Source: Alphaproteobacteria bacterium
GTDB taxonomy: Bacteria > Pseudomonadota > Alphaproteobacteria > Rhizobiales > Xanthobacteraceae
Direction of reading: 5' to 3'
NCBI GenBank assembly: GCA_005884465.1
Contig: VAZH01000310.1
Span: forward strand, 8,656-16,648
Length of the DNA stretch: 7,993 bases
In this document: one piece after another, positions 1 to 6,312 of the stretch
Position numbering within the stretch: position 1 is the stretch's first letter
How the letters are laid out: the number at the start of each line of letters is the position of its first letter
Program-made: the position numbers and the translations under genes
The notes under the pieces: model-generated
Told to the model about the DNA's origin: nothing
The model's database searches: none
Seen by the model: the letters and a program-made list of their open reading frames with translations, nothing else

Positions 1-435
1 CTGCCGCAGCGGCCGTATTTTCCGGTCGGTTCGCTAAAGGCTGCGATCGTCTATCCCGCGGAAGCGAGCGTGTTGGGTACGGATCGGGTCAGGGATGTTC
101 TGATCGCAGTGGGCCTGCCCCAGCTCGCGTCGCGGCTGGAGGAAGATGCGCACTGGAACCGAATCCTCTCCCTGGGCGAGCAACAGCGCCTTGGGCTCGC
201 ACGCGCGCTGTTGCACGCGCCGCAATATCTCTTCCTCGACGAAGCGACCGCCTCGCTCGATGAAGCCTCGGAAGCCCGGCTCTATCGTCTCCTCGAGGAA
301 AAATTGCCGACAACCACCATCGTCTCGATCGGTCACCGCTCTACGCTTGACGCCTTCCATCAGCGCCATGTCGTGCTGATCCGTGATGGCGAACAATTTC
401 TCCTGCAGAACCGGAGCGAGGACGCCAAGCTGTGA
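1..435 (+). CDS. ABC transporter ATP-binding/permease protein, YddA/SbmA-type, C-terminal part (5' truncated by window edge)
   Basis: This is the end of an ABC exporter whose ATPase domain powers transport across the inner membrane. The frame is open from base 1 to a TGA at 433-435, giving 144 visible residues. The fragment begins exactly at the Q-loop (LPQRPY, residues 1-6). The ABC signature LSLGEQQRLGLAR follows at 56-68, Walker B YLFLDEATASLD at 76-87 and the switch histidine in SIGHR at 110-114. The spelling of these motifs (LPQRPYFPVGSL, GEQQRLGLARALL, SIGHRSTL) is typical of the ABC-D-like group in which an SbmA/BacA-like membrane domain is fused to the ATPase (YddA, 'vitamin B12/bleomycin/antimicrobial peptide' transporters). 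The membrane domain and Walker A lie outside the window, so the substrate cannot be judged. It converges on the HPP gene with only about 30 nt between the two stops. Confidence 0.9.
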   Translation: MPQRPYFPVGSLKAAIVYPAEASVLGTDRVRDVLIAVGLPQLASRLEEDAHWNRILSLGEQQRLGLARALLHAPQYLFLDEATASLDEASEARLYRLLEEKLPTTTIVSIGHRSTLDAFHQRHVVLIRDGEQFLLQNRSEDAKL

Positions 436-466
436 TAAGGCGTGGCCTCGCTCTACTCAGGGCGCC

Positions 467-989
467 TCAGAACCAGCGTCGCGGCCACGGCCGGCGGCGG
501 ATCCAGCGGTGCCAGACATAAGCAAACACCGCCAGCAGCACGGCGCCCGCCAGCACCGGTGCGAACAAGAATGACCAGGGAAGGTTGTTGGAAACCACCA
601 GGCAGGGGATTGATCCCTGCCGGTGGATGAAACGTGCCGGTGACAACCATCGCAGCAATGGCCACTCCAACCGCGGCGGCCGCCGCCCAGCCGTGCGGGC
701 CGGTCAGCTGAAGCATTGCGAGCCCGGCCAGGGTCGCCACGAGGTGCCCGCCGATCAGCGCGCGCGGTTGCGCCGGCTCTGCTTCCGGCGATCCGATGAC
801 GAGCACGATGGAGGTCGCAAAGGGGATGATAACAAGCGGAAAGTGCGATGCGACCGACAACCACTCCATCGCGCCGATGGCGATGGCGGCCCCAAGGCCT
901 GCGACGGCTCCCTCCACCATGTCGCGCAAGCTGACGCGACGCCATCCACTGCTGGCCGTCTCTCGCCATTCCAGACGCATTTGGTCCAC
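467..989 (-). pseudogene. HPP-family integral membrane protein, frameshifted near its 3' end
   Basis: HPP-family proteins (PF04982) are small four-helix inner-membrane proteins; some plant and cyanobacterial members have been linked to nitrite transport, but the role here is unknown. Reading from the GTG at 989, hydrophobic segments lie at about residues 26-48, 52-67, 79-97 and 101-118. They are followed by the family-naming motif FHPPAGINPL (120-129). Conserved family stretches such as PFATSIVLVIGSPE and AQPRALIGGH are present. After residue 129 the frame turns into Pro/Gly/Arg-rich nonsense and stops at 453. The -1 frame instead continues with NNLPWSFLFAPVLAGAVLL and VWHRWIRR, the expected last helix, and stops at 467. 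Removing one of the two bases at 601-602 joins both parts into a protein of about 170-173 residues. An ATG at 980 with GGTGGA upstream is the alternative start. It could be a real lesion or a consensus error. Confidence 0.75.
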
Positions 990-992
990 CGC

Positions 993-1024
993 AAAACAAA
1001 GGGCGGCAGATCGCTCTGCCGCCC
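993..1024 (-). terminator. Intrinsic terminator of the porin gene
   Basis: A perfect 10-bp GC-rich stem (GGGCGGCAGA at 1001-1010, TCTGCCGCCC at 1015-1024) encloses a 4-nt loop. On the minus strand it is followed at once by TTTGTTTT (1000-993). It lies about 20 nt past the porin stop codon and just before the HPP start, so it should end porin transcription and separate it from the HPP gene. Confidence 0.88.
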
Positions 1025-1045
1025 TGCCAGTCTAGAGAGAATGAA

Positions 1046-2083
1046 TTACTTCAGGTTAGTCATCGCGGTCAGGTCAGCCGAGAACTTCACGACGCCGGTT
1101 GCGCTGCACCAGTTGGAGCCGAACCCGCCGGGATTGATCGCGGTTACGAAGGACGGGCTGAAATTGGTGGTGCTGTAATCGCTCGTGAAGGCGTTACAAT
1201 TGCCCTTCGAAAGGTTGGTGTCGTAGTAGCGCAGATCCAGCGTGAACACCTTGTAGGTGAAGCCTACACCGACATTCCAAGTGTTGTAGCTGGGCTCAGG
1301 AATGCCAAGCGGGAATGGTCCGCCGAAGGCCGTCGCGGTCGTGGTACCATAGAATGCATCGGACGTTCCAAGCCACTGACGGCCGAACTCACCAGAGATG
1401 TACATGCCCACACCGCTGCTGCCGAACGTCGTGCTCGGTGCAGTCCACTTGCCGGTGATCGATGCGTAGTTGCCCCAGGCGCCGAGGTTCAGGAAGTTCG
1501 GTGAGTAATACTCGTTGACGCCGAACTGCCACTGGTCGTTAAGCGTCACGTTGACCTTGGCGTAACCTTCATAAAAGCTGGCGCTTTTCTTGGCGAAGTT
1601 ACCGTTGATCGGGAGACCGATAGCACCCTGGGAGAAATCGATGCTGTTGCCGAAGACGGCGCAATTTCCCTGCAGCGTAGTGCCCTGCGAGCCAAAGCAC
1701 TGTCCGCCTGGATAGAGATAACCCCAAACACCGAAGTCGAAGGCGAACATACCGATGGTCGGACGAATACCGCCGTAGACATCGATTTCAGCTGCCGCGC
1801 GGTTCGGGAACGAAATACTTTCGCCGGCCACACCGATGTAGAGCTGCAGATCCTTGTTGAGGTTGTAGCGCGGTTCGAAATAGGCCGCGACCGAGGGCTT
1901 GTGATTGGACTGGGTGATACCGCGGAAGATGTAATCGTTCATCAGCGCGCTGCCGAAGGCGAAATCCCAAGGCTCGAACGGCGGTGGTGGCGGCGCCCTG
2001 ACAGCTTTGACAGCCATATCTGCCGCATAGGCGGAACCCGCAGTCATCGCAAGCATCGCCGCGACCAAAACCATTTTCTTCAT
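1046..2083 (-). CDS. TorF-family putative outer-membrane porin
   Basis: The gene encodes a 345-residue exported beta-barrel protein, probably a diffusion channel in the outer membrane. A classical signal peptide is visible: MKK, a hydrophobic core, then a predicted cut after AYA (residue 20). A proline run at 31-35 leads into the barrel. The segment DFAFGSALMNDYIFRGIT (40-57) is the hallmark start of the TIGR02001/Gcw_chp (TorF) family. Alternating aromatic/polar strands continue to the end (for example FTLDLRYYDTN, VVKFSADLTAM). Four cysteines fall in two likely loop pairs (129/141 and 296/326) and may form disulfides. I chose the ATG at 2083 because GGGGA stands about 6 nt upstream and the MKK signal peptide begins there; in-frame starts at 2095 (ATG) and 2098 (GTG) would add five residues or fewer. 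It is a single-gene unit with its own terminator. The solute is not predictable. Confidence 0.88.
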   Translation of the reverse strand: MKKMVLVAAMLAMTAGSAYAADMAVKAVRAPPPPPFEPWDFAFGSALMNDYIFRGITQSNHKPSVAAYFEPRYNLNKDLQLYIGVAGESISFPNRAAAEIDVYGGIRPTIGMFAFDFGVWGYLYPGGQCFGSQGTTLQGNCAVFGNSIDFSQGAIGLPINGNFAKKSASFYEGYAKVNVTLNDQWQFGVNEYYSPNFLNLGAWGNYASITGKWTAPSTTFGSSGVGMYISGEFGRQWLGTSDAFYGTTTATAFGGPFPLGIPEPSYNTWNVGVGFTYKVFTLDLRYYDTNLSKGNCNAFTSDYSTTNFSPSFVTAINPGGFGSNWCSATGVVKFSADLTAMTNLK

Positions 2084-2257
2084 GACGATCCCCATCACAT
2101 TTTAAGATCAGTCCGATTCCGGGGCCCCTAGGGACAAGCGGCAACGACTGCACCAAATTCCTTAACCTCGCCGCAATCTGGAACGCGCCGTCCAATGGGT
2201 GAAGCAAAAAAGACAAGCATCTGCCGACTTTTTAGGCGTTATGACCGTTCCGCGAAA

Positions 2258-2288
2258 TGTTGTCGGCGGGTGTTGCATTCCGACAACA
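2258..2288. promoter_or_regulatory. Operator-like inverted repeat upstream of the porin gene
   Basis: TGTTGTCGG (2258-2266) and its exact complement CCGACAACA (2280-2288) are separated by 13 nt. The arm centres are 22 bp apart, about two helical turns, so both half-sites face the same side of the helix as expected for a dimeric regulator. The site lies about 175 nt upstream of the porin start codon. No regulator gene is visible nearby. A structured RNA or a chance repeat cannot be excluded. Confidence 0.35.
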
Positions 2289-2455
2289 ATTTTGGCCGGT
2301 TTCCGTGTCGGTTAAGCGACTCTCTCGGGCGTCCACCCCGACCTCGGGATGCCCCGCGGATCGAATCGGCGGGCTTTGAGTCTGGCGCACAGCGCGCGAT
2401 CCGCAGGGGCATGGCCGCAGGTTTCGACCCGAGGTTCGGCGATCTCGCAATAGAC

Positions 2456-2484
2456 AAGGCCGCAGCGGCGGGCGCTGCGGCCTT
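2456..2484 (-). terminator. Hairpin terminator downstream of the histone-like gene
   Basis: A perfect 12-bp stem (AAGGCCGCAGCG at 2456-2467, complement at 2473-2484) surrounds a 5-nt loop. It begins about 18 nt beyond the stop codon of the histone-like gene. The minus-strand tail after the stem is only moderately T-rich (GTCTATT), so it may be a weak intrinsic terminator or a 3'-protecting hairpin. Confidence 0.6.
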
Positions 2485-2501
2485 GAGCAAAAAGCCCGAC
2501 G

Positions 2502-2915
2502 CTATTTGTCGTCGTCTCCACTGGAGGACGAGCTGCCGGAGGACCAGGACGGCGTAGTGCCGCCCGAGGAACTGGGAGAAGCCCAACTCGGGCCGGCTGG
2601 AGCGGGCGCGGGAGCCGGGGTTGGCGCAGCCTCCGGCGCCGCAGGTTTGGGCGCCGCTGGCCTGGGTGTCGCGGGCCTCGCCGCCGGAGCCGCCTTCTTT
2701 GCAGTCGCCTTCTTGGCAGCCTTCTTGGCTGATTTCTTCGGCGCTGCCGCCTTCGATTTTTTGGCGGATTTCTTCGCAGACTTCTTGGCAGCCTTTTTCG
2801 CCGACCTCTTTGCAGACTTCTTCGAAGATTTCTTGCCCGATTTCTTCTTCGCAATCATAAGTTTTTTCTTGCTCTTTTTACTCTTGCCGCTTTTTTTCTT
2901 TTTGCCTTTAGCCAT
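2502..2915 (-). CDS. Lys/Ala-rich histone H1-like protein
   Basis: The predicted 137-residue protein is extremely basic and of low complexity. Residues 1 to about 75 are almost only Lys, Ser and Ala, including SAKKSAKK-type repeats that resemble the tail of eukaryotic histone H1 and bacterial H1-like proteins (AlgP, HctB, BpH1 type). An Ala/Pro linker follows (about 75-107, with an APAPAPA run), then a Ser/Gly tail holding two tryptophans and ending in GDDDK. There is no folded domain, signal peptide or membrane segment. The likely role is DNA or RNA binding in the nucleoid, but this rests on composition alone. The ATG at 2915 is chosen because GGAGG lies 7 nt upstream; an in-frame start at 2942 would only add a short unconserved leader. 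It is on the same strand as glcF, 76 nt beyond its stop, so it may be partly co-transcribed. Confidence 0.8.
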   Translation of the reverse strand: MAKGKKKKSGKSKKSKKKLMIAKKKSGKKSSKKSAKRSAKKAAKKSAKKSAKKSKAAAPKKSAKKAAKKATAKKAAPAARPATPRPAAPKPAAPEAAPTPAPAPAPAGPSWASPSSSGGTTPSWSSGSSSSSGDDDK

Positions 2916-2991
2916 CGTGATCCTCCTGTTGCCGCCGATCAAAGTCTATCGAGCGTTTCAAGTCGTCCGCCTCAACCGCGGGGCCAATCGC

Positions 2992-4308
2992 TCAGTTCAA
3001 TCCTGGCCGAGGACCGCCTGTCGCCCAATCGAGAAGCTCAACCGTGTGCACCACAGGAACTGACGTACCACCGGCAATCTGCACCATGCATCCAATATTG
3101 CCCGCAGCAATCATGTCCGGCTTGACCTTTGCAATATTGGCGATCTTTCGATCGCGCAATCTGTTCGCAATGTCAGGCTGGAGAATGTTGTACGTCCCCG
3201 CCGAACCGCAACACAAATGGCTCTCGGGTACATCTTTCACCACGAATCCGTTCTTGGAAAGCAATTCTTTCGGCGCGTGCGTGATTTTCTGTCCATGCTG
3301 CAGCGAACAGGCTGAGTGATAGGCGATGACGAGATCGCTTTGTTGCTGCGCTGGCTGCAGTTCGATGCTGCCGAGATACTCCGTGATATCCTTGGCCAGC
3401 GCGGAAATCCTCGCGGCAGCGGCCGCGAAGTCGCGGTCCTCACGCAGCATGAAGCCATAATCCTTGATCACCGTTCCGCAACCGGATGCCGTCACCAGGA
3501 TGGCGTCGAGGCCATTTCCTTCGGCCTCCTTCAGCCAGACGGCGATATTGGCGCGCGCCCGCGCCAATGCGTCGTCGTCGCGTCCAAGGTGGTGGGTGAG
3601 CGCGCCGCAACATTGCTCGTCCTTGACCAGCACGACCTCGATGCCGTGGCGCGTCAGGAGATTGATCGCGGCCTGATTGATGCGCGGTGCCAGCACCTGT
3701 TGGGCACAGCCCTGCAGCAGCGCGACCCGTCCGCGCCGGTTACCGAGGGCCGGAAAAACGCTTCCGCCAGCCGGTCCCGATGCCGGAAGGCTGCCCGGCG
3801 CCAGAGCCAGCATGGCCTTGATTCGCCGTAATAAACTCGGCGACGCCGTGGCTGCTTTGGGGGCTGGCAGAAGGCCGGCCAGCGGCCGGGCCAAGCGCGC
3901 CAGGATCATGCTCAAGCGAAACAGTCCCGGCCGCGGCAGCACCCACGCCAGGACCGAACGCAACAGACGCTCGGTCAACGGCCGGGCATATTCTTTTTCA
4001 ATTCTTACCCGCGCCTGATCGACCAGATGCATGTAGTGCACGCCCGATGGACAGGTGGTCATGCAGGCGAGGCAGGAGAGACAGCGGTCGATGTGCTTGA
4101 CCACCTCTCGAGTCGGCGGCCGGTCCTTTTCCAGCATCTCCTTGATGAGATAGATCCGGCCGCGCGGGCTATCGAGTTCGTCGCCGAGCAGCACGTAGGT
4201 AGGGCAGGTCGCGGTACAGAACCCGCAATGCACGCAGGCGCGCAAAATCTTGTCGGCCTCCGCGATATCGGGATTGGCGAGTTGAGCGGGGCTGAATTCG
4301 GTTTTCAT
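2992..4308 (-). CDS. glcF: Glycolate oxidase iron-sulfur subunit GlcF
   Basis: GlcF carries electrons from the flavin subunits of glycolate oxidase to the respiratory chain at the inner face of the membrane. The 438-residue product has two ferredoxin-like [4Fe-4S] motifs near the N terminus: C25-x2-C28-x2-C31-x3-C35-P and C76-x2-C79-x2-C82-x3-C86-P. Two cysteine-rich (CCG) domains follow, with CCG at 233-235 and 366-368 plus supporting Cys at 201, 277, 334 and 407, as in heterodisulfide-reductase-like proteins. Length and motif order match the family. The ATG at 4308 overlaps the glcE stop (ATGA, 4305-4308), which points to translational coupling. The frame stays open upstream to 4650, but that part is antisense-type Arg-rich sequence over glcE, so the inner ATG is right. 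The gene is intact, unlike its partner glcE. Confidence 0.95.
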   Translation of the reverse strand: MKTEFSPAQLANPDIAEADKILRACVHCGFCTATCPTYVLLGDELDSPRGRIYLIKEMLEKDRPPTREVVKHIDRCLSCLACMTTCPSGVHYMHLVDQARVRIEKEYARPLTERLLRSVLAWVLPRPGLFRLSMILARLARPLAGLLPAPKAATASPSLLRRIKAMLALAPGSLPASGPAGGSVFPALGNRRGRVALLQGCAQQVLAPRINQAAINLLTRHGIEVVLVKDEQCCGALTHHLGRDDDALARARANIAVWLKEAEGNGLDAILVTASGCGTVIKDYGFMLREDRDFAAAAARISALAKDITEYLGSIELQPAQQQSDLVIAYHSACSLQHGQKITHAPKELLSKNGFVVKDVPESHLCCGSAGTYNILQPDIANRLRDRKIANIAKVKPDMIAAGNIGCMVQIAGGTSVPVVHTVELLDWATGGPRPGLN

Positions 4309-5556
4309 GTCGCGGACTCCCGCGTCATCCGGCCGCGATTGAGGATGCTTTTCGGATCGAAACTGTGGCGAACGCGTTCGCTCAAGGCGGCAAGGCCCCC
4401 CGGCTGGGGATGAAACACCTCGACGTTGCGGCGAATCTCCTCGGGCGCACGCAGCAGCATGGCGTGGCCGCTGGCGGCGTTGATGCGCTGGCGCACCAGC
4501 GCGGCCTGGGCGTCGGGCCTTGGCGGCAGGGCCGCCCAGATCAGGCCCCCACCCCAGTCGTAGATCACGTCGCCGCCGGTATCGCGCGATAGCCGCTCGC
4601 CGAGCGCGCCCCCCGAAGCCGGCGGACAAACGATCCGCCACACCGGCCACGCCCCCAGCGCGCCGTTGGCCGCGAACGGTTGAACATCACGAACCGAACT
4701 CCAGATCGCCTGAGAGGCGGCATCTTCGACCATCTGCGCGGTCCCAAACGGCGCAAGCAGCTTGCCGAGCGCCGCCGCGCGATGGACAGCCGACGCGGTG
4801 ATGCCCTCCAACCGCAGCAGCGTGACCGCCTCTCGCGGCGATCCGAGATCGCCAAGGCCGTTCATTGCCGCTCGAAATACCGAATTCGGCACGTGCGCCG
4901 CGCCCGTGCGCCGCGCCAGACACGTCGAACGGCGACCCCAGCGCCGCAGTCATCGCCCGGTTTGCAGCGACATCATCCAGCCCGCGCAGCACCAGCGTGC
5001 GCTCGCTCTCGGGCCTCGGCATCACCTTCAACGTCACCTCCGTCATGACCGCCAGCGTGCCCCAAGACCCCGCCAGCAGCTTGCACAGATCGTAGCCGGT
5101 GACGTTCTTCACTACCCGGCCACCGGCTTTAAAGCTGTCGCCGAAGCCGGACACCGCCTGCGCGCCCAGTAGGTGGTCGCGCGCGCCGCCAGCCTTGATG
5201 CGGCGGGGACCGGCCAGGCCGGCGCCCACCATGCCTCCAATAGTCCCCAGGTTTGGCGTGCCCAAAAGCGGCGAGGTATCGATCGGCTCGAACGCGAATT
5301 GCTGATTTTTGGAGTCGATCAGCGACTTGATGTCGGCGAGCGGCGCGCCCGCCTGAACGGTAATGATCAGCTCGGTCGGTTCATACGACGTCACCCCATT
5401 GAGCGCCGACAAATCCAATAGCGCATTGGTCGCCATCGGCTGGCCGATCAGCCGCTTGGAGCCATGGCCGATGATTTCCAGCGGCTGCTCGCTGGCGATC
5501 GCCGCGCGCACCGCCTGCTCGACATCCTTGGCATCGCGTATTTTCAGAGTGTCCAC
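4305..5556 (-). pseudogene. glcE: Glycolate oxidase FAD-binding subunit GlcE, frameshifted by a 13-bp tandem duplication
   Basis: GlcE is the second flavoprotein-like subunit of glycolate oxidase. The first frame starts at a GTG (5556, the most upstream start in the frame; GGAAGG precedes it closely). It carries the FAD_binding_4 fold: PLEIIGHGSKR (25-35), GTPNLGTIGGMVGAGLAGPRR (99-119) and GGRVVKNVTGYDLCKL (145-160). It reads correctly to SGAAH (213-217), then runs out of frame and stops at 4687. The remaining 195 residues continue in another frame from PNSVFRAAMNG to the C-terminal hallmark FDPKSILNRGRM and the TGA at 4305. At the break the 13-mer CGTGCGCCGCGCC (plus strand) occurs twice in tandem, at 4892-4904 and 4905-4917. 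Removing one copy gives SGAAHVPNS and a 412-residue GlcE of normal length. The 3' half shows no decay and still overlaps glcF by ATGA. It is therefore a recent or reversible lesion, or an assembly artefact. Confidence 0.9.
4892..4917. repeat. Perfect 13-bp tandem duplication inside glcE
   Basis: The unit CGTGCGCCGCGCC occurs twice without a gap (4892-4904, 4905-4917). Because 13 is not a multiple of 3, the second copy shifts the glcE frame. It looks like replication slippage within a GC-rich stretch. Confidence 0.95.
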
Positions 5557-5901
5557 GCCTTCCGTCTCGCGTTTCCCGCACGACCTATTGAAATGGCGGT
5601 GTTTGTCGCACCATCAGACCATCCTTCTAAAGCCGTGGCTGAGAGGCACAAGGGTGAGCTTTCACGAGCGGCACGCGGACGTCCCTCGACGGGCTGGGTT
5701 GCCGGCTCGAGAGCCGACGTCATCCGCTCTCACAGGCAGTCTCCCGTAGTATTGGCACCCCCCGGCTCGCGCTCGACGCTTTCACTTCGACCGTTATCGA
5801 AGCATTTGCACGCATAATTCGTCTTATATCGAATTGTACCTGTGAATCACCGTGCGAATAGCACGCGATGATTGAGGGCAACCAGCAAAGGAGCAAGCGC
5901 C
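5557..5901. other. Divergent intergenic region between glcE and the ABM-fold gene
   Basis: These 345 nt lie between two genes that start away from each other, so they should contain both promoters. No gene is supported here. Small dyads are visible. GGTG-N7-CACC (5598-5612) ends about 40 nt upstream of the glcE start, beside a twice-repeated ACCATC (5610-5615, 5618-5623). CGGCTC-GA-GAGCCG is at 5703-5716. CGTGC-N5-GCACG is at 5851-5865, about 35 nt before the ABM start codon. The part near 5800-5840 is clearly AT-richer than its surroundings, as expected for a promoter of the plus-strand gene, but no -35/-10 pair is convincing. Confidence 0.5.
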
Positions 5902-6240
5902 GTGGACCGATATGCAATCAACGAGAGAACCATCAGCGAGGCCGTCAACGGCGGCGGGCTGTTGGTCGTCGCGCAATGGGAAGCCAGGGAAGGACAGGCC
6001 GACCGGATCGCCGATATTCTGTCTCGCTTCCTGCCGGAGGCACAAAGCGAGCCGGGCGCAAAGCTGTTCCTGATTTCCAGAGCGAAAGAAAATCCCGCAC
6101 AGTTCCTGTTCTACGAACTGTTTCGCGACGAAGCCGCTTTCAAGGCGCATCAGGAGAGCGCGCATTTCAAGACCTATATCGCAGGCGAAGCGTCGCCGCT
6201 GCTCGCCAAACGCGAACGCGCGCAATACGCCTTACTGTAA
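5902..6240 (+). CDS. ABM-fold protein (putative quinol monooxygenase, YgiN-like)
   Basis: The 112-residue product has the pattern of the antibiotic biosynthesis monooxygenase domain (PF03992), a dimeric ferredoxin-like alpha/beta barrel that often acts on quinols or other aromatic substrates without a cofactor. It opens with the strand LLVVAQWEAREGQADRI (20-36). The family core SEPGAKLFLISR (49-60) is followed by FLFYELFRDEAAFKAHQES (68-86) and a second histidine (H88) in AHFKTYI. The start is the GTG at 5902, preceded by AAAGGAG (5887-5893) at 8 nt; an in-frame TTG at 5872 has no such site. The gene sits between glcD and glcE but points the other way and converges on glcD with a 72-nt gap. 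A link to glycolate metabolism, such as handling a quinone or a reactive by-product, is only a guess. Confidence 0.85.
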   Translation: MDRYAINERTISEAVNGGGLLVVAQWEAREGQADRIADILSRFLPEAQSEPGAKLFLISRAKENPAQFLFYELFRDEAAFKAHQESAHFKTYIAGEASPLLAKRERAQYALL

Positions 6241-6312
6241 GGAGCGCAATGGCGAAAGGGCCCACTATTTGCGTTCTTTGGCCTCACCTGTCGCGGCCGT
6301 GGACCGCGCCGC

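Larger units (their letters stand above)
2084..2501. other. Intergenic region between the porin and histone-like genes
   Basis: This 418-nt stretch has no convincing gene. Open frames exist on both strands, but they are Arg/Ser/Pro-rich, lack ribosome-binding sites and resemble no family I know. It must hold the minus-strand porin promoter, but I see no -35/-10 pair good enough to name. Two structures stand out and are listed separately: a 9-bp inverted repeat at 2258-2288 and a 12-bp hairpin at 2456-2484. A GGGGCCCC palindrome lies at 2121-2128, in what would be the porin leader. Confidence 0.6.

Noticed and set aside
585..1178. Plus-strand open frame across the HPP gene and the porin end
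   Set aside because: Basic low-complexity product, runs through the terminator hairpin and opposite two recognisable genes; a shadow.
2121..2128. GGGGCCCC palindrome in the porin leader
   Set aside because: Short, self-complementary GC run of a kind common in this base composition; no flanking symmetry or T-tract.
2312..2460. Minus-strand segment that reads like a small cysteine-containing protein ending in GWTPERVA
   Set aside because: No usable start codon or ribosome-binding site in that frame, and it runs through the terminator-like hairpin; not enough to call a gene.
2506..3063. Long plus-strand frame rich in Phe/Ala/Asp opposite the histone-like gene
   Set aside because: It is the antisense image of Lys/Ala codons (AAG read as CTT/TTC), has no family resemblance, and the minus-strand gene has a strong GGAGG site.
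4309..4650. Upstream extension of the glcF frame
   Set aside because: The added residues are Arg/Gly/Ala-rich and overlap the real 3' half of glcE; the ATG at 4308 in the ATGA overlap fits the family's N terminus.
5804..5865. Possible -35/-10 pairs (TTGCAC or TTGTAC with 17-nt spacing) before the ABM gene
   Set aside because: Each matches the sigma-70 consensus in only about half of positions, which is expected by chance in an AT-richer stretch.
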